A stretch of 64,000 nt of DNA from Hermatobates lingyangjiaoensis (Eukaryota; Arthropoda; Insecta; Hemiptera; Hermatobatidae): NCBI GenBank assembly GCA_026182355.1, contig JAPFBL010000241.1, positions 483,433 to 547,432 on the forward strand. Reading direction: 5' to 3'. Of the stretch, positions 44,905 to 58,939 are shown in pieces. Every line of letters begins with the position of its first letter. Positions within the stretch are counted from its first letter, which is position 1. Made by a program: the position numbers and the translations under genes. The notes under the pieces are model-generated. The model did no database searches and was not told the DNA's origin. It saw only the letters and a list, made by a program, of their open reading frames with translations.

Positions 44905-46056
44905 ATATATATAATATGATCAAACCACAATAAGAAAATGGGAAAACAAGACTAAGATCTTTCAACCGTAACAAGCGGTCTTCGTCAGAGTCAAAAACCA
45001 AACTGTTGGGTTTTTGACTCTGACGAAGACCGCTTGTTACGGTTGAAAGATCTTAGTCTTGTTCCCTATTTCATATTGTGGCTTGATCTTTCATTGTTAT
45101 TTCACGTGTTTATGTGAAATCTTTATATATATATATATATATATATACTTCACACAGGAAAGAGAAAAACAGATAAAAACACACAAAAAAAAGACTCACA
45201 ACGATATTTCGACATTCGTCGTCATCGGGCAGAAGTAGTCCCTTTGAGTAGCTGAAGCTAACTCAGCTATATATATAATCAAGTAAACATGAACTGACGC
45301 AACAAAAAATCCGATAAGTAGACAAAATAATATATACATATACCAACAAAATTCAGTGCAATAATTCGAATAAAGAGAGTTCTTTCTTAAAATAATTATT
45401 TTCAAAAAGAATAAGGACTATCCATTTTGAAATTTATGCTAATATTTTTTACATTTACCTCTATTGAAAAAAAAAACCACGAAAATATATTATTGAGGCT
45501 AGTGAAATAATGAAGTAAGTACAAAAGACGATGTATAAATGATTTGAAATGACGATGTGTGGGAGAGGGTAGAAAGGAACTAGTCAAGGATACCTTTGCT
45601 CTGGCGATCTTGACCTCCTTCCGGAGCTCCTTAATGAGTTCATCCTTAAACTGTGTCTGCATATCTAGCTGGCGAACCTGGTCCTCCAGTTGGGACATTT
45701 CTCGTCTTAGAGCGACAACATTGTCGTGCTTCTCTGCTACTTCCGCTGTTAAGGCTTCCTGCATTTCCCTGGTGGACTAGCACAACAACTACATTAACTT
45801 TATTATATATGTATATATATAATATATACAACAAGATTACACAATAAACACGTGAAATAACAATAAATGATCAAACTAACGATATGAAATGGAAAAAAAA
45901 AGACTAAGATCTTTCAAGCGTAACAAGTGGTCTTCGTCAGAGTCAAAAGTCAACTGACTCTGACGAACCCAACCCAACTCTGACGAAGACTACTTGTTAC
46001 GATTGAAAAGCTTAGTCCTTTTTTTTCCCCATTTCATTTTGTGGTATTGTTGATTG

Positions 46057-46090
<34 letters not shown>

Positions 46091-49000
46091 AATACTATTT
46101 CTATATATTTTTATAGTTTTCAATGTACTAAAGAAACTTTTCCACAGAGAAATTGAAAAACACACACTTACAGTCTACTAATTTTCGGTTGAACCGTCTT
46201 CAGGAGATGATAAAAAAGAGGAAACCATAGCACACTGGTTGAAGACGGTTGAAGACTCAAACTCTTATCTCTGATCGAAGACCGCTTGTTACGGTTTTGA
46301 AAGATCTTAGGGGTGATGTGGTTTTCCACATTTTCTTATCTGTGGTTGGTGATCATATATATATATCTTCCCGATGACGACGGATGTAACGAAAATATCG
46401 AAGTGAGTTTCTATTTAGTGTTTCTTTGTCTTTTTGACTATTTGTCGTTTTGACGTATTCAACGAAAAAATTATATATTATATATATATATAATATATAT
46501 ATATTTAAATCAAATTTTTAAAATAATAGGTTATAAATATAGTATAAATTTAACAGGCTAATGATTTTCATCATGTGATGTAGTCCACATAGGACACTAC
46601 TGTTGAGTACAATAAGTTTGTTTCATTTACGATTTAATTTTTTCAAGTGGTTGAAAAAACCTGACATCATACAGGCTCGTGCTCTGATTTATTCACCTCC
46701 CACGTGAAAAAAATCGAAAACCAGAGTTGGTATTGAACCCCAGACCCACCAGTCCAGACGTGAGCATCTTATTATTGAGTTAACCTGACCCCTTTTCAGT
46801 ATTTATATTAATACAATTAAAGCAAATCCTTAATTTTCACTATTTGACTTTACGTGGTTAAATATATGATCAAACTCATGGGTAATCAATATGATTTATT
46901 GATGTAATGTTAGATTGATGTAACATTATTTTCACAGTTACGATGAAAATGTATTGAATAGCTTTGCTTCTAATAATATTTAAAATTCATGTCTGGAGAC
47001 CCCACCTTCTCCTTTTTAACTCTTATAAAAAAGTTAAAATCTTGAAAATATTTAACATTTGTTGGCATGTGTTTTAACAAGTGTAGCTCAGGTTTCATGA
47101 ACACTGCGGTCGTCTTTCTCTTACAACATCACCGTCTTTATAGTTTGATTAGAGTTCCTTGAAATACAAATCATACGTCCACATAACGTGAGCAATTCAT
47201 TCATGAACTCTGCAATCTGTTATAGTGTGGTATTTATTCATGTTAGCAAAAGTATTAAGTCTCCACACAAAAAGTTCATAACTGTTTTATATATATTTTA
47301 TTTATTTATTAATATAATTTATTGTTTTGTAGTTTATTTTATATATATATATTTATATTATAATTTTTTCAGCACTTTTATAAATAGTGCTGAAGAAGAA
47401 TATCAAGTGCTCGAGACGCGTTGTTTAGTTTCTTGTAATAAACTTTTTTGTGTAGAGACTTAATACTTTTTCCTAACATAAGGTAGCTATGTTATGTTTC
47501 CACAGGTAACAAAAACAAATCGGGTTTTATTTTTCTGATATTACTTTTTTTTAAAGCATAAATTCAATAAATAGGAAACTGTGAAATTAATTTAAACTAT
47601 TGTCAGTCTGGAATTCAATTTAATAAGTATTGATAATGTAAATTTAATTTTCTAAACTTACCATTTTTAATTCTGCTAAATTTGATCTTAAAATCGCTAT
47701 CTCGCTTTCTTCATCGTAAAAATTAGGTACTCTGCAATATCCCTCACTGTGATCAATGTATCCGTAATCTAGCTGTAATAAAAAGAAAATTTAACTCTCA
47801 AAATAGTTTATTTATACCAAAATCATGGAAGCATACTTACTTCAGTTGACAGGTACTCTTGGTAAACTCCTGGCATTGAAGTCTTGGCTCACACAACTCA
47901 CACAAGAGTGTGGCTTTACAATTAGATTGAAACATTTCACAAGTTATTAATTTGTTTTGTGTATAAATTACAGGAGTTGTATAATCTATGTATGCCTAGT
48001 ATACATTTCCTCGACATTTTTAATTTGCATGCATTATTAAAGAATTTCAAAGAGACAACCGAGTTTAAAACCTAACGACAAATTCAGAACACAGTCAACT
48101 AGAGCAGGGCTTCTTAAACTTTTTTATATAGCGACCCCCTTCAAGCTTAGGAAATTTTAAACGACCCCCTCCTCCATATAATGAAATATATATTAACCGT
48201 AGATGTAGATGTAATATCGCACTATTTTACAATGTAAATAAAATAAGGATTAAAGAATACGTACCCATTCATTTCACATATATATAATTGGAAACTACAA
48301 TAGTATTTTGTATGATTTTTATTTGTATTTATATTTGTACTTAGTGTATATACTAATTTTAAAATTTTATTTATAATGATTGAAAAGGATCAGATCTTTT
48401 CGACCCCCTTTCAGTAGTCTCGCGACCCCCCTGGGGGTCGCGACCCACAGTTTAAGAAGCCCTGAACTAGAGTGTGCTCAATTGTTTTCAATTCTTTTGA
48501 GAGTAGAATTTAGTCATGGAAAACGAGCTTGTAGATTAATCTAACCCTCAAAGCAGAGGCCATAAACATGCGGGGCCGAATGTGGCCCTCGACGTATTTT
48601 TTTGTGACCCCAAAATCAGTGAAATTTTTACAAACTAAATTCATTAAAATGACATTGGTTGCTTTTACATGTTTTTTTAACCTTATTTTAGTAAATAAAA
48701 AAAAATGCAAAAATCTTTTTATGCCACTATCGCTTCTACATTTTCCATAGATATTGCGATGTTTTTACAAATATTTTGAAGTACAGGTGAATGAAAACAA
48801 TTTTTCTCAAGTCATAAAGGTTAACAAGTCTGTTAACAAGTCTGCACTAAGATCGCGGCTTGCTGATGAACAAGCATCCTGAGATTTTTCTGCTAATATT
48901 GATGACCTTTGTTGATTCAAAACGCTGCCAGATGAGTTGGCAAAACAAAATCTGACCAATACCGTGAACACAATTATTCATTACAGGCTTGAACAATACA

Positions 49001-52000
49001 TTATAGTACATTTAGTATTAAATACATGAATATTGTTATTACCACTGAGATCAGTCAGTATGATTAATATTAGAAATAGAAAAAACCGTCATACCTCGTA
49101 AGTTGATATCGGAGACGTTGGAGCGCTTTCGGATCTTGTCTATCTTCGTTCGCAACTCAGATGGACAAGGAGTTGCGAACGAAGATGGACAAGATCCGAA
49201 AGCGCTCCAACGTCTCCGATATCAACTTACGAGGTATGACGGTTTTTTCTATTTCTAATATTAATTATTTAGTATTAGTCTGATTATCTAAAATATTAAA
49301 GTTTATTTATTCTTATCTTGTTTGTTACGATCGTCTTTTTCTGAAAATAAGACATCCCCGAAAATAAACCCCAGTGAGATTTACGGAACACTATGGAATA
49401 TAAGCCCTTCCCTGAAAATAAGCCCTAGTTGAAATAATATGAATAATATAATTCTGTTGAATTTAGTAGGTATCTCTAGCTGCCCTAATATTTCATAGAA
49501 TTATTTGGAACAAAACATTACAAGAAATTTCTTGTTTACCTCTACAGTTCCTTTCAAGGAATGCGCTACTTATTATAAAGTTGAATTTATCTTCAAAATA
49601 CAATATATTGCAACAGTGTACATAGAGTGACGAGGCAGGTACAACGTTTGTGCATTTCAGTTTTGTAAATCTGATTATTACCTAGTACTTATTGTATTTG
49701 AAGCCTTCCCCCGAAAATAAGTACTAGCATGTATTTTGGACCTAAAAAGAAACAAGACAGTCTCTTATTTTTGGAAAAAGACGGTACTTCGTTCGATTGA
49801 ATAAAATTTTTTAAAAAAACCTAGGTTATTAGATATTTTTATGCTCACATTTTATATTATTTAATTACAGCTTCTGAATTAATAAATAGATTAACTAAAA
49901 TACTACATTTTTTTTGCTATTATGTTTGTTACTGTTTTTGTTCGATTGAATAATATTTATAAAAAATTGTTATTATATTTTCTATTTAGACCTACTTTTT
50001 ATAATTGTGGTAATACGGCCCGCGGGGGAATTTGACATTGAAACTACTCCCTTAAAGGCAGATCTGCGACTTTTGTTTTTGGAAAATATTAATCATTTTT
50101 CCTTTTGTATTAGTGAGTTAAATATTAAGAAATAGTGTCTTTCGAAGGTATATGCAATATATTATAAGATTAATTCTTAAACTCATAAATCTGTAAATTG
50201 GGTGTTAAAGAAACTTTTCCAAGCATAATCTTTCAAGTTGCTGGAATTAAAAGTAATAGATTCGATTAATTTGTGATTATCCTTTGGAAATATTCTTTTT
50301 AACAATTTTTTCTCATGTAGGCAATAGCAGAGATTCATAATCTAACAGTATTCCCTGTAGTACAAATTATTTTATACAAGATTAAAAACATTTCTAAATG
50401 AATGTTTGAAATATGAATAAAATCACTTTATAGAGTGAATTTTAGTCTGTATAAGAAAAAAAGTGAAGCAATGAAATGTGTGTGTCTAGATCCTTAAACT
50501 AATATGTAGGGATTCGATGAAACAGACAACTAAACTAAAGAAATATTGACGAACACTTTGCATGTGCAAAGGAACACAAGTACAGTGGAACCTCTACATA
50601 CTACGAGCTACTCTACTTACGAGAAACTCGAGATACGAGAGGTCTTTCGAGCAAAAATCTTGCTCTACATACGAGAGAATATCCAAGTTACGAGAATTTC
50701 CAGATGGTTCCGCTATGTGGCCAAGTTACGAGAATTTCCAGATGCTCCCGCTAGATGGCCAAGTTACGAGAATTTCCAGATGCTCCCGCTAGATTTAAGC
50801 TCTTTTAATGACACTTGCCTTACACATTTCCGTAACATTTTTAAAGGGAGGCAGAGACAAACCTCCTTGGATAAGTTTTTCTTCAAAAGACCTATAGAAA
50901 GTGAAAGTGTTGCGATTCCAGCTAAAAGGGCAAAAGAAAGCGAAGAAAAGGAAAAACTGATACAGTAATGTTAAAAAGCAGAAAAAAGTGCATAAATAAA
51001 TTAGTGCCGTAAAAAAATTTAGTTTTTCATAAAGTTAACTTTAATTTTAAGTGGAAGTGCTCATAATAAACTCGCATTTTATTTCGTTAATATCATCTTA
51101 TTTATCTTATTCCCGTATTTATTACCGTATTTGAATGTGTTTTTAGTAATCAGGAAGATGTATTCATAGTTATTTAGGGTTAACTTGAATGATTTTGGGA
51201 GGCTGGGAACAAATTAATTGGTTTTCAGTTATTTCTTATGGGAAAAATTCGCTCTAGATACGAGAAATTCTAGATACGAGTACGATCCGGGAACGAATTA
51301 ATCTCGTATGTAGAGGTTCCACTGTATCTGGTAATTCAGTGGCCACACTATGATGACGTACAAACAATAATTAAAGATATACCCATCCAATAATTTATAT
51401 ATAAATGTTATTTCTACAGTTTTCTTGTATACATTTTAATTCGCCCCTAGTGGGGCCATGCAGCTTTATTTGCAGGCTGCATTGGCTTGTATATATCCAC
51501 ACAGGTTCTTTGAACCAGGGGCAAAAAAGGTCACTGACCTTACTTGTAGTTGAGCAGGTTCAGTAGGACTTTGTTCTTTAGTTTGATCCGAAACTCTTTA
51601 AAAAAAAGTCGGTATTGCGGGCTGCGGGGTTCTCCATACCGCCAACTGAGGTTGGACTGTAGTGGCTGTTAGTTCTCAACCAAGTTGGGTAGACCCTTGG
51701 GGTCACTGTGTGAGAACTAGTAACTTCTCGGGAGGATGCCTGCTTAGCATACCGGGGAGCTAGAGACCCCAAACCCTTACTAGTAGGAACGGGCCTTGAA
51801 TTCAGCTGATTGGACTTAACAAGTGGTACTTTCCACTCCGGCTCTTGAATGGATATCAGAGTCGGGAAGATTAGATACCACCCCTTCGAGCCTATTTATG
51901 TTTTAGTATAGGTGGCAATTATCTAACGGGAGACCTTAGAAGCTCTCATAACTAGCCCAGATAGGTGGCGTTTAGCCAACGATAGATTTGTAAACTCTCT

Positions 52001-55000
52001 CAATGAGTCGTGCACTTTGCTACTAAAACTCCTCATAATGACTCCCTGATAGTGTCCTATGAACTACTAGTAGCAAGTATAGCAAGTAGCAAGTAGCAAG
52101 TACCCCTGGTCCCGGGATAACGGGCATTGCCCTCTTCGGAGGGGGACGACCGAGTTCTTAAGAACTCGTTTAAGGTAATCCTTAAACTACAAGGCTGGTA
52201 GGAAGCTGTCCATTCCTTATATACATTTTTAATTAACATATCTGACGAAAAAAATTGAGAAACATGTATATAAATAGATTGAAAGCATTTGTTATTCGAC
52301 AAAAGTTTGGTTAAAAATATATATTCAGACATGTAAAAAATATTTTTTTTTTAAATTTATAACCTTCCCATGAATACTTCCAAAAAACCTTCCTATAATT
52401 CTTATGAAATAGACATTTCGTTTTGCGTGAGTAATTCACTTATTATGCCAGTTTTTCTTTATTTTCATCATTTTTGGCACCAGCTAGAATGCTGATAAGT
52501 CTTAGGAGGATGTGACTTGTAGGTTACTATTGTCTGAGTATTTGTTCTGGCCGCATAGCTTTGTGATTTCGTAGTGCAACTGCATATCTTGCTGCTGCTG
52601 AGCAATATGTTATGGAGTCATATTTAATCTCCATTAAAAAAAAAGAAGAGCTTTTTGTTAAAAACAAACAACGCTTTTCGAACATTCCTTCCTAGGCCTC
52701 TGTTGCTATAACACCTTCAACAGTGAAAGATATAAACCTGAAGAAGAGCACTTAAGTGTTCTAAACGCATTGTTCGTTTTTAACATAAAAACTCTTTTGT
52801 GTAGAGATGTAATTTTTTTTTTTAAATTCTCCTTTACGAATAATTCAACTTTTCGCTAAATAGGTTATTGTTCTGACCTGCTGGAGCAGGTCAGGTAAAG
52901 CCATCTGTTCAAACAGGCATTCCTGGTATACATACCAAGTGTATTGTTTCAAACCCTACCAGTCGATTCATTATCAGAACTTAATATAATATGCTATTGA
53001 ACCTGGCAGTCAGAGTTCCCAGACCGAGCTCGTATTGCGATTCATTCATATTACAAAGCAATTTTTCACATTGAAGTTAATATGAAAATAAATAATCCTT
53101 TCTATCCCCAAACGCCTATATTTAAAGTTTGGTTTTAAAACAGAAATGGTGCAATTAGAAAAAAATAAACAACACTATAAGTGTAATATGAATAATAAAA
53201 ATACATGTAAGAAATAATCATATTTATTATTCATGTAATATGAATAATAAAAATACATGTAATAAATAATCATATTTTATTATTGATGCAATATGAATAA
53301 TAAAAATGCATATAAGAATCTATTTTATTATTCATGTAATATGAATAATAAAAATACATGTCATAAATAATCATATTTTATTATTCATGATCAAACCACA
53401 ATAGGAAATGGGAAAACAAGACTAAGATCTTTCAACCGTAACAAGCGGTCTTCGTCAGAGTCAAAAACCCTTTTTGACTCTGACGAAGACCGCTTGTTGC
53501 GGTTGAAAGATCTTAGTCTTGTTTTCCCATTTTCTTATTGTGGTTTGATCATTGATTGCTATTTCACGTGTTTATGTGAAATCTTTTTATTTATTATTCA
53601 TGTAATATGAATAATAAAAATACATGTAAGAAATAATATTTTATTAATCTACTATACTTAAAACGGAGACCATCCAGGCGTGGGGAAGACCTACTACAAA
53701 TTTTTCTTCGTCGTACTCGTATAAGACGAAAACTCACGAAATGCTGCCTGCAAAGCGATTTGCTCGTACAATGATGCACTCGTACTACGAGTTTCAACTA
53801 AACTTTGAGAAAATAATCACATAATAATGTAAGCATAGTCTAGATTAATGAAATATATAATTAAATTAATAATAATATAAAACATGCATAATATTGTGTC
53901 ATAAAGAACTCACGGTGTCACTGAAGCAATCATCATGGCGGTTGTTTTCCATTGAACCTTTCAAGTCAGAAATCTAAAACATTCGTAAGTTACTAACAAC
54001 AATCAAAACAATAGCTAATCCCAAGGCTGGAATAGTAAATTGTAAATTGTAAGTTAGTTAGTAAATTGTACTGTGCCTGTTAGTAAATAGTTAGTAAATT
54101 GTAAGTTACTAACAACAATCAAAACAATAGCTAGTATCCCAAGACTTTGTTGTTATCCGTAATCAAAATCAAAATTAGTTTAATGTTTAACAGTTTTCGT
54201 TATTGTCATTTCTGGATACAACTAACAAAATATAATAAAGTACAGTTTCAAATTGATTATTTTACTTATATTTGGTAATATAAACAAGGTGTTTAGACTA
54301 GACAGTCTAGTCGAAGGTTTTGTCCGGTTAAGATTGTTATTCCTTTAAATAATGTAAAATTCATTTTCTTAGTTTAAAAAAAATTCTTACTTCTGCCTAT
54401 GAAAAAGGTTTTAAAATAAAACCGAAACGTCGGCAATGAGAGTTTGATTTTTGAACCTAGAAAATTTGACCAAATCCCGATTAGATAACACACCTATTCT
54501 ATCAAACGGTCGATATATTATTGAATCTGTTGTATATATATATATTATGCCATGTTAAACATGAATCGGCTTCAACATGGCAGACTAATCACATAATTTC
54601 CTCCCAATTTTCTCACCTTGTCTTTCCCTGATAACAAACTATTATTCAAACTATCGAATTCTTAATTGATTTCGTTTTGTTTTGTCTTCTGTATTTAGTA
54701 ATAAATTAAAAAAAAACAAGTATATGTTATTGGCAATATTTGTATTTTATGATTTTTGTTCCTTATTTATAATAATGTTTGTATGTTATTATTCAATAAT
54801 TATTTACATAATTATATAATATTATTTAATAACAACACGTTTAAAAAGCATCTAGTTCTTTTCAAATGTATTTATAATTTAATTTAAATTTATTGGAAGC
54901 CTTTTAGTTTTACGTGTTAGTTTCAAAGATTTTGTTTGTTCTATACCTTTTCCAGTTGGCCCATTTTTAAATCAGTTTCATTACTTCTTCCTCGGTTTTC

Positions 55001-58000
55001 TCTGGAAATCATCCTTTGTTTGTAACAGTTGAACTCGTACTCCATCTTACTCATGCTGGAAAAACCAATGACTTAAAAAAAGATTAGTTATTTAATCAGT
55101 TTTATTTAGTTAAGGATTTAATTTATTATAATAAATATAGTATATACAAAATTGTCACAATAACACGTGATATAAATATTCAGGTAACTCACCACAAATT
55201 AATGAAGATAGTCGCTCTGAGGCCTTCCGTTTTCACGTCGTCAGAGAGCCCGATATAAATATTCAGGTAACTCATCACAAATTAATGAAGATAGTCGCTC
55301 TCAGGCCTTTCGTTTTCACGTCGTCAGAGAGCCCGATATAAATATTCAGGTAACTCATCACAAATTAATGAAGATAGTCGCTTCGAGGCCTTTCGTTTTC
55401 ACCTCGTCAGAGAGCCCGATATAAATATTCAGGTAACTCATCACAAATTAATGAAGATAGTCGCTCTGAGGCCTTTCGTTTTCACGTCGTCAGAGAGCCC
55501 GATATAAATATTCAGGTAACTCATCACAAATTAATGAAGATAGTCGCTCTGAGGCCTTTCGTTTTCACGTCGTCAGAGAGCCCGATATAAATATTCAGGT
55601 AACTCATCACAAATTAATGAAGATAGTCGCTCTCAGGCCTTTCGTTTTCACGTCGTCAGAGAGCCCGATATAAATATTCAGGTAACTCATCACAAATTAA
55701 TGAAGATAGTCGCTCTCAGGCCTTTCGTTTTCACGTCGTCAGAGAGCCCGATATAAATATTCAGGTAACTCATCACAAATTAATGAAGATAGTCGCTCTG
55801 AGGCCTTTCGTTTTCACGTCGTCAGAGAGCCCCATTATAAATATTCAGGTAACTCATCACAAATTAATGAAGATAGTCGCTCTAAGGCCTTTCATTTTTC
55901 ACGCCGTTAGAGAGCAACGTCACGTCGTCGCTCTCTGACGACGTGAAAACGAAAGGCCTCAGAACGACTATCTTCATTCATTTGTGGTGAGTTACCTGAA
56001 TATATAGTATATATGAAAAAATTAATATCAACAATAACTCTTGATACAAAATATGAATTAAATAATCACAATGAAAAGAATATATTGGATACTACGTTTC
56101 ATTATAACCGTGCCTTCTTCATACATGTAAGTAATAAAAATCATATAATAAATTGCGACAAAGGTAAGGAATTAATATTTGTGCCATCAGAAAGAAAAAC
56201 GAATATTATTGAAAGTGCACTCATAAAGAACTTTTAAAAATTATTGAACAGTCCTGAACTTTAAAAATAGGATGAAATATTGATAAAAGGAATAATTAAG
56301 CAGATACAAGACTCCTTCAATTTTAGAAACATTAAATTCAGTCAGGGATGTCAGAAATTCTGACGACTTCTATCAACCAGGTTAACTTGTAATTATTTTT
56401 TGATATTATTATCAACCGTCAGACCTCGTCTATCGCTGGTGAAGTCGCCCGACCGATGCAGCGATTGGGAAACCGGTCGGGCGACTTCACCAGCGATAGA
56501 CGAGGTATGACGGTTGATAATAATATCTTATTTACTAACATCTGTGGCACTAACAATATGCAATTATTTTTTGGTTTAGTTTATGAATATGAATCAGTCT
56601 GAGTTCATAAACTCAGACCGACATTACGTGCGTCTTCGTAACTCCTAGAGAGTTGACGTGTGTCCGTTCAATTATAGAATAGATCAAATGAAAGTATATT
56701 TAGTATACATTTTCTTGTATACTAAACGCCAAGCGCTATGTAGCTCTTTGATGATGTTATAACGAAAAGCCTTAGAGTATTGTATTTAATATATGTTTTT
56801 TTATTGTCGTTATTTAATTCATATAGTATATTATATCAAAGTCCAAACCACAATAAGAAATAAGAGAAAAAAGTTGTTTAGTCTTTCTTAGTCTTTTTTT
56901 TATTTATTTTAGTGCTTTGAACATTGATTGTTATTTCATGTGTTAATTATGAAATCTTGTTATAGTATATTACTAGCCACACCCGTGTATTTTCAAAATA
57001 AACTTGTCTGCAAAGTGAGCAAAATACAGCTTAAAGCCCCTAATTTCGCTTCTGCACTGAATTATCAATCTATTTAGAGCCTATATTTTAAGTTAGTTAT
57101 GTACAAATCTAGTGTCAAAGTTTCAGATCTCTATGTCTCATGGTGGATGAGATTACTTGTGACAAACGTGATTGTTTTAAACGTCCATAACTTCACTTCT
57201 ACGTTGAATTTTCAATCAATTCAGAGCCTATATTTTAAGTTAGACATACAGAAATTTACTGTAAAAGTTTTAGCTTGATATGTCTTATGGTGGCTGAGTT
57301 TACTTGTGACAAAGTTTTGCGGACAAACCGACAAACCGGCAGAAATTTTTCTAAGGGTGGATTCGGTTTCTCTAATGTATGAAATGTAAAAAAAAACTTT
57401 AAATGAGTCAGTTCTAAGCAATGTACAGACAAAATCATTATTTTATTTATATAGATATCAATGATCAAACCACAATATGAAATGGGAAAACAAGACTAAG
57501 AATTAATTACATTACGTTGTTACTCTTTCTTACTGTACTCCTTTGTTTCCCCAAACATCCCTTTCTGGACATTTGTCCTTTCCTGCACTTTTACCCTTTT
57601 AAAATACGTCTTCTCTCCCACTCTTCTCAACCCCTCACCAGATGTGTTCTGCATCTAGTGTTTCAGTTGGGTTTTTGACTCTAACAAAGACCGCTTGTTA
57701 CGGTTGAAAGATCTTAGTCTTGTTTTCTCATTTCATATTTGTGGTTTGAGCATTGATTGTTATTTCACATATTTATGTGAAATATTTTTATATGCTATAT
57801 ATACTATAATATAATATATTTTACTATATTGTATTGTAATTACTGAAGGAAATAATATTACATTATAAAGAATAGCCTCTACTTACCAGTCCCTCATGCC
57901 AACTATTTCCTGATTCGCCTGAAAGTATGTTATTTATTATTTAATATTCAGTATTTAATTATTAGCAAGATAAAAACTCTACCAACAATAATACTGTTAT

Positions 58001-58899
58001 CTTACCTTGTCACGATTGATTTCCAAACGTTCTTTCAGTTCCTCAATTTCAAACCTCATTTTTTGTAATAAGCAGTCTTTTTCCTTTAGCAGATCTGTTA
58101 ATACTTTCTTTTCGCTTTCCATATTCTTAATTCTGAAACACAATGACCTTAAAGTCTAATAAAAAAAAAAGAAAGAAATATACGTTACAGGCTAAAAATT
58201 TATAAATAACATTTTATATTCATTATATTTAATTTATTTTATTTATTATGTAAGAAGATAGAAATTACCACATTATTATTTCTCATTACTTATATCTATA
58301 AATATAAAAATCATAGTTAGCATACCCTGCACGCTTTTTTTCTCTTTTCGGAAAATCAGTCAATTTATATCAGTATTTTATTGTTTTACTTATTAATTTT
58401 AAGATTTTAAAAACCTAGGTTACATTAGGTAGTACTGGACTGAGCATACTGAACGGTACTTTAGTATTGCACAAGTACGTAACTCATAGCTACCCTTCAG
58501 CAATATTCAACTGGATATACAACAGCAATCCTGCAATTGCAGTCAGTACGACTGGATACTAGAGCAAAGCTAGTATAACGACAACGCTCTCGCTGATGGA
58601 CTGGCAGATTCATGGTTCAATACCCATTCTGACTCTCGATTTGTTCACGTTTAGCCGTCGGTCCGAAACCGGGACTGACCGAGTCTTGATAAACTTTAGT
58701 TTTGTTTCTATTCTACGGTCGATACTATTATCATTATATTTATATATATACTTTAAATTACACAAAGCACGACACAGAAAAAGGAATAAAAAGCGCACTT
58801 ACAGAATTCTCAATATTTCGAACTGTTGTTCGTCATCAGGAGTAGACTAGAAGAGAGGACGAAGTGAGAGAGATCTCCCCATGTCCAAGGACGGAGCGC

Positions 58900-58939
<40 letters not shown>

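Larger units (their letters stand above)
48553..50085 (+). pseudogene. Decayed hAT transposon with transposase remnant, nested insertions
   Basis: About 48815-48900 translates on the plus strand near KSALRSRLADEQAS, resembling the KSxLRSRLTDEHL segment near the C-terminus of ZBED-type hAT transposases, with a stop soon after. The ends may be GGGGCCGAATGTGGCCCTCG near 48580 and CGGCCCGCGG near 50020. An AGCGCT-family palindrome (49055-49260) and a MITE (49331-49795) are inserted. Boundaries uncertain. Confidence 0.5.

Noticed and set aside
45559..45847. Plus-strand ORFs opposite exon 7
   Set aside because: They are antisense shadows of the coiled-coil exon, which has the better composition and splice sites.
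51840..51890. Mitochondrial 12S rRNA-like GATTAGATACC
   Set aside because: Only the short word matches; the surrounding sequence does not follow rRNA structure.
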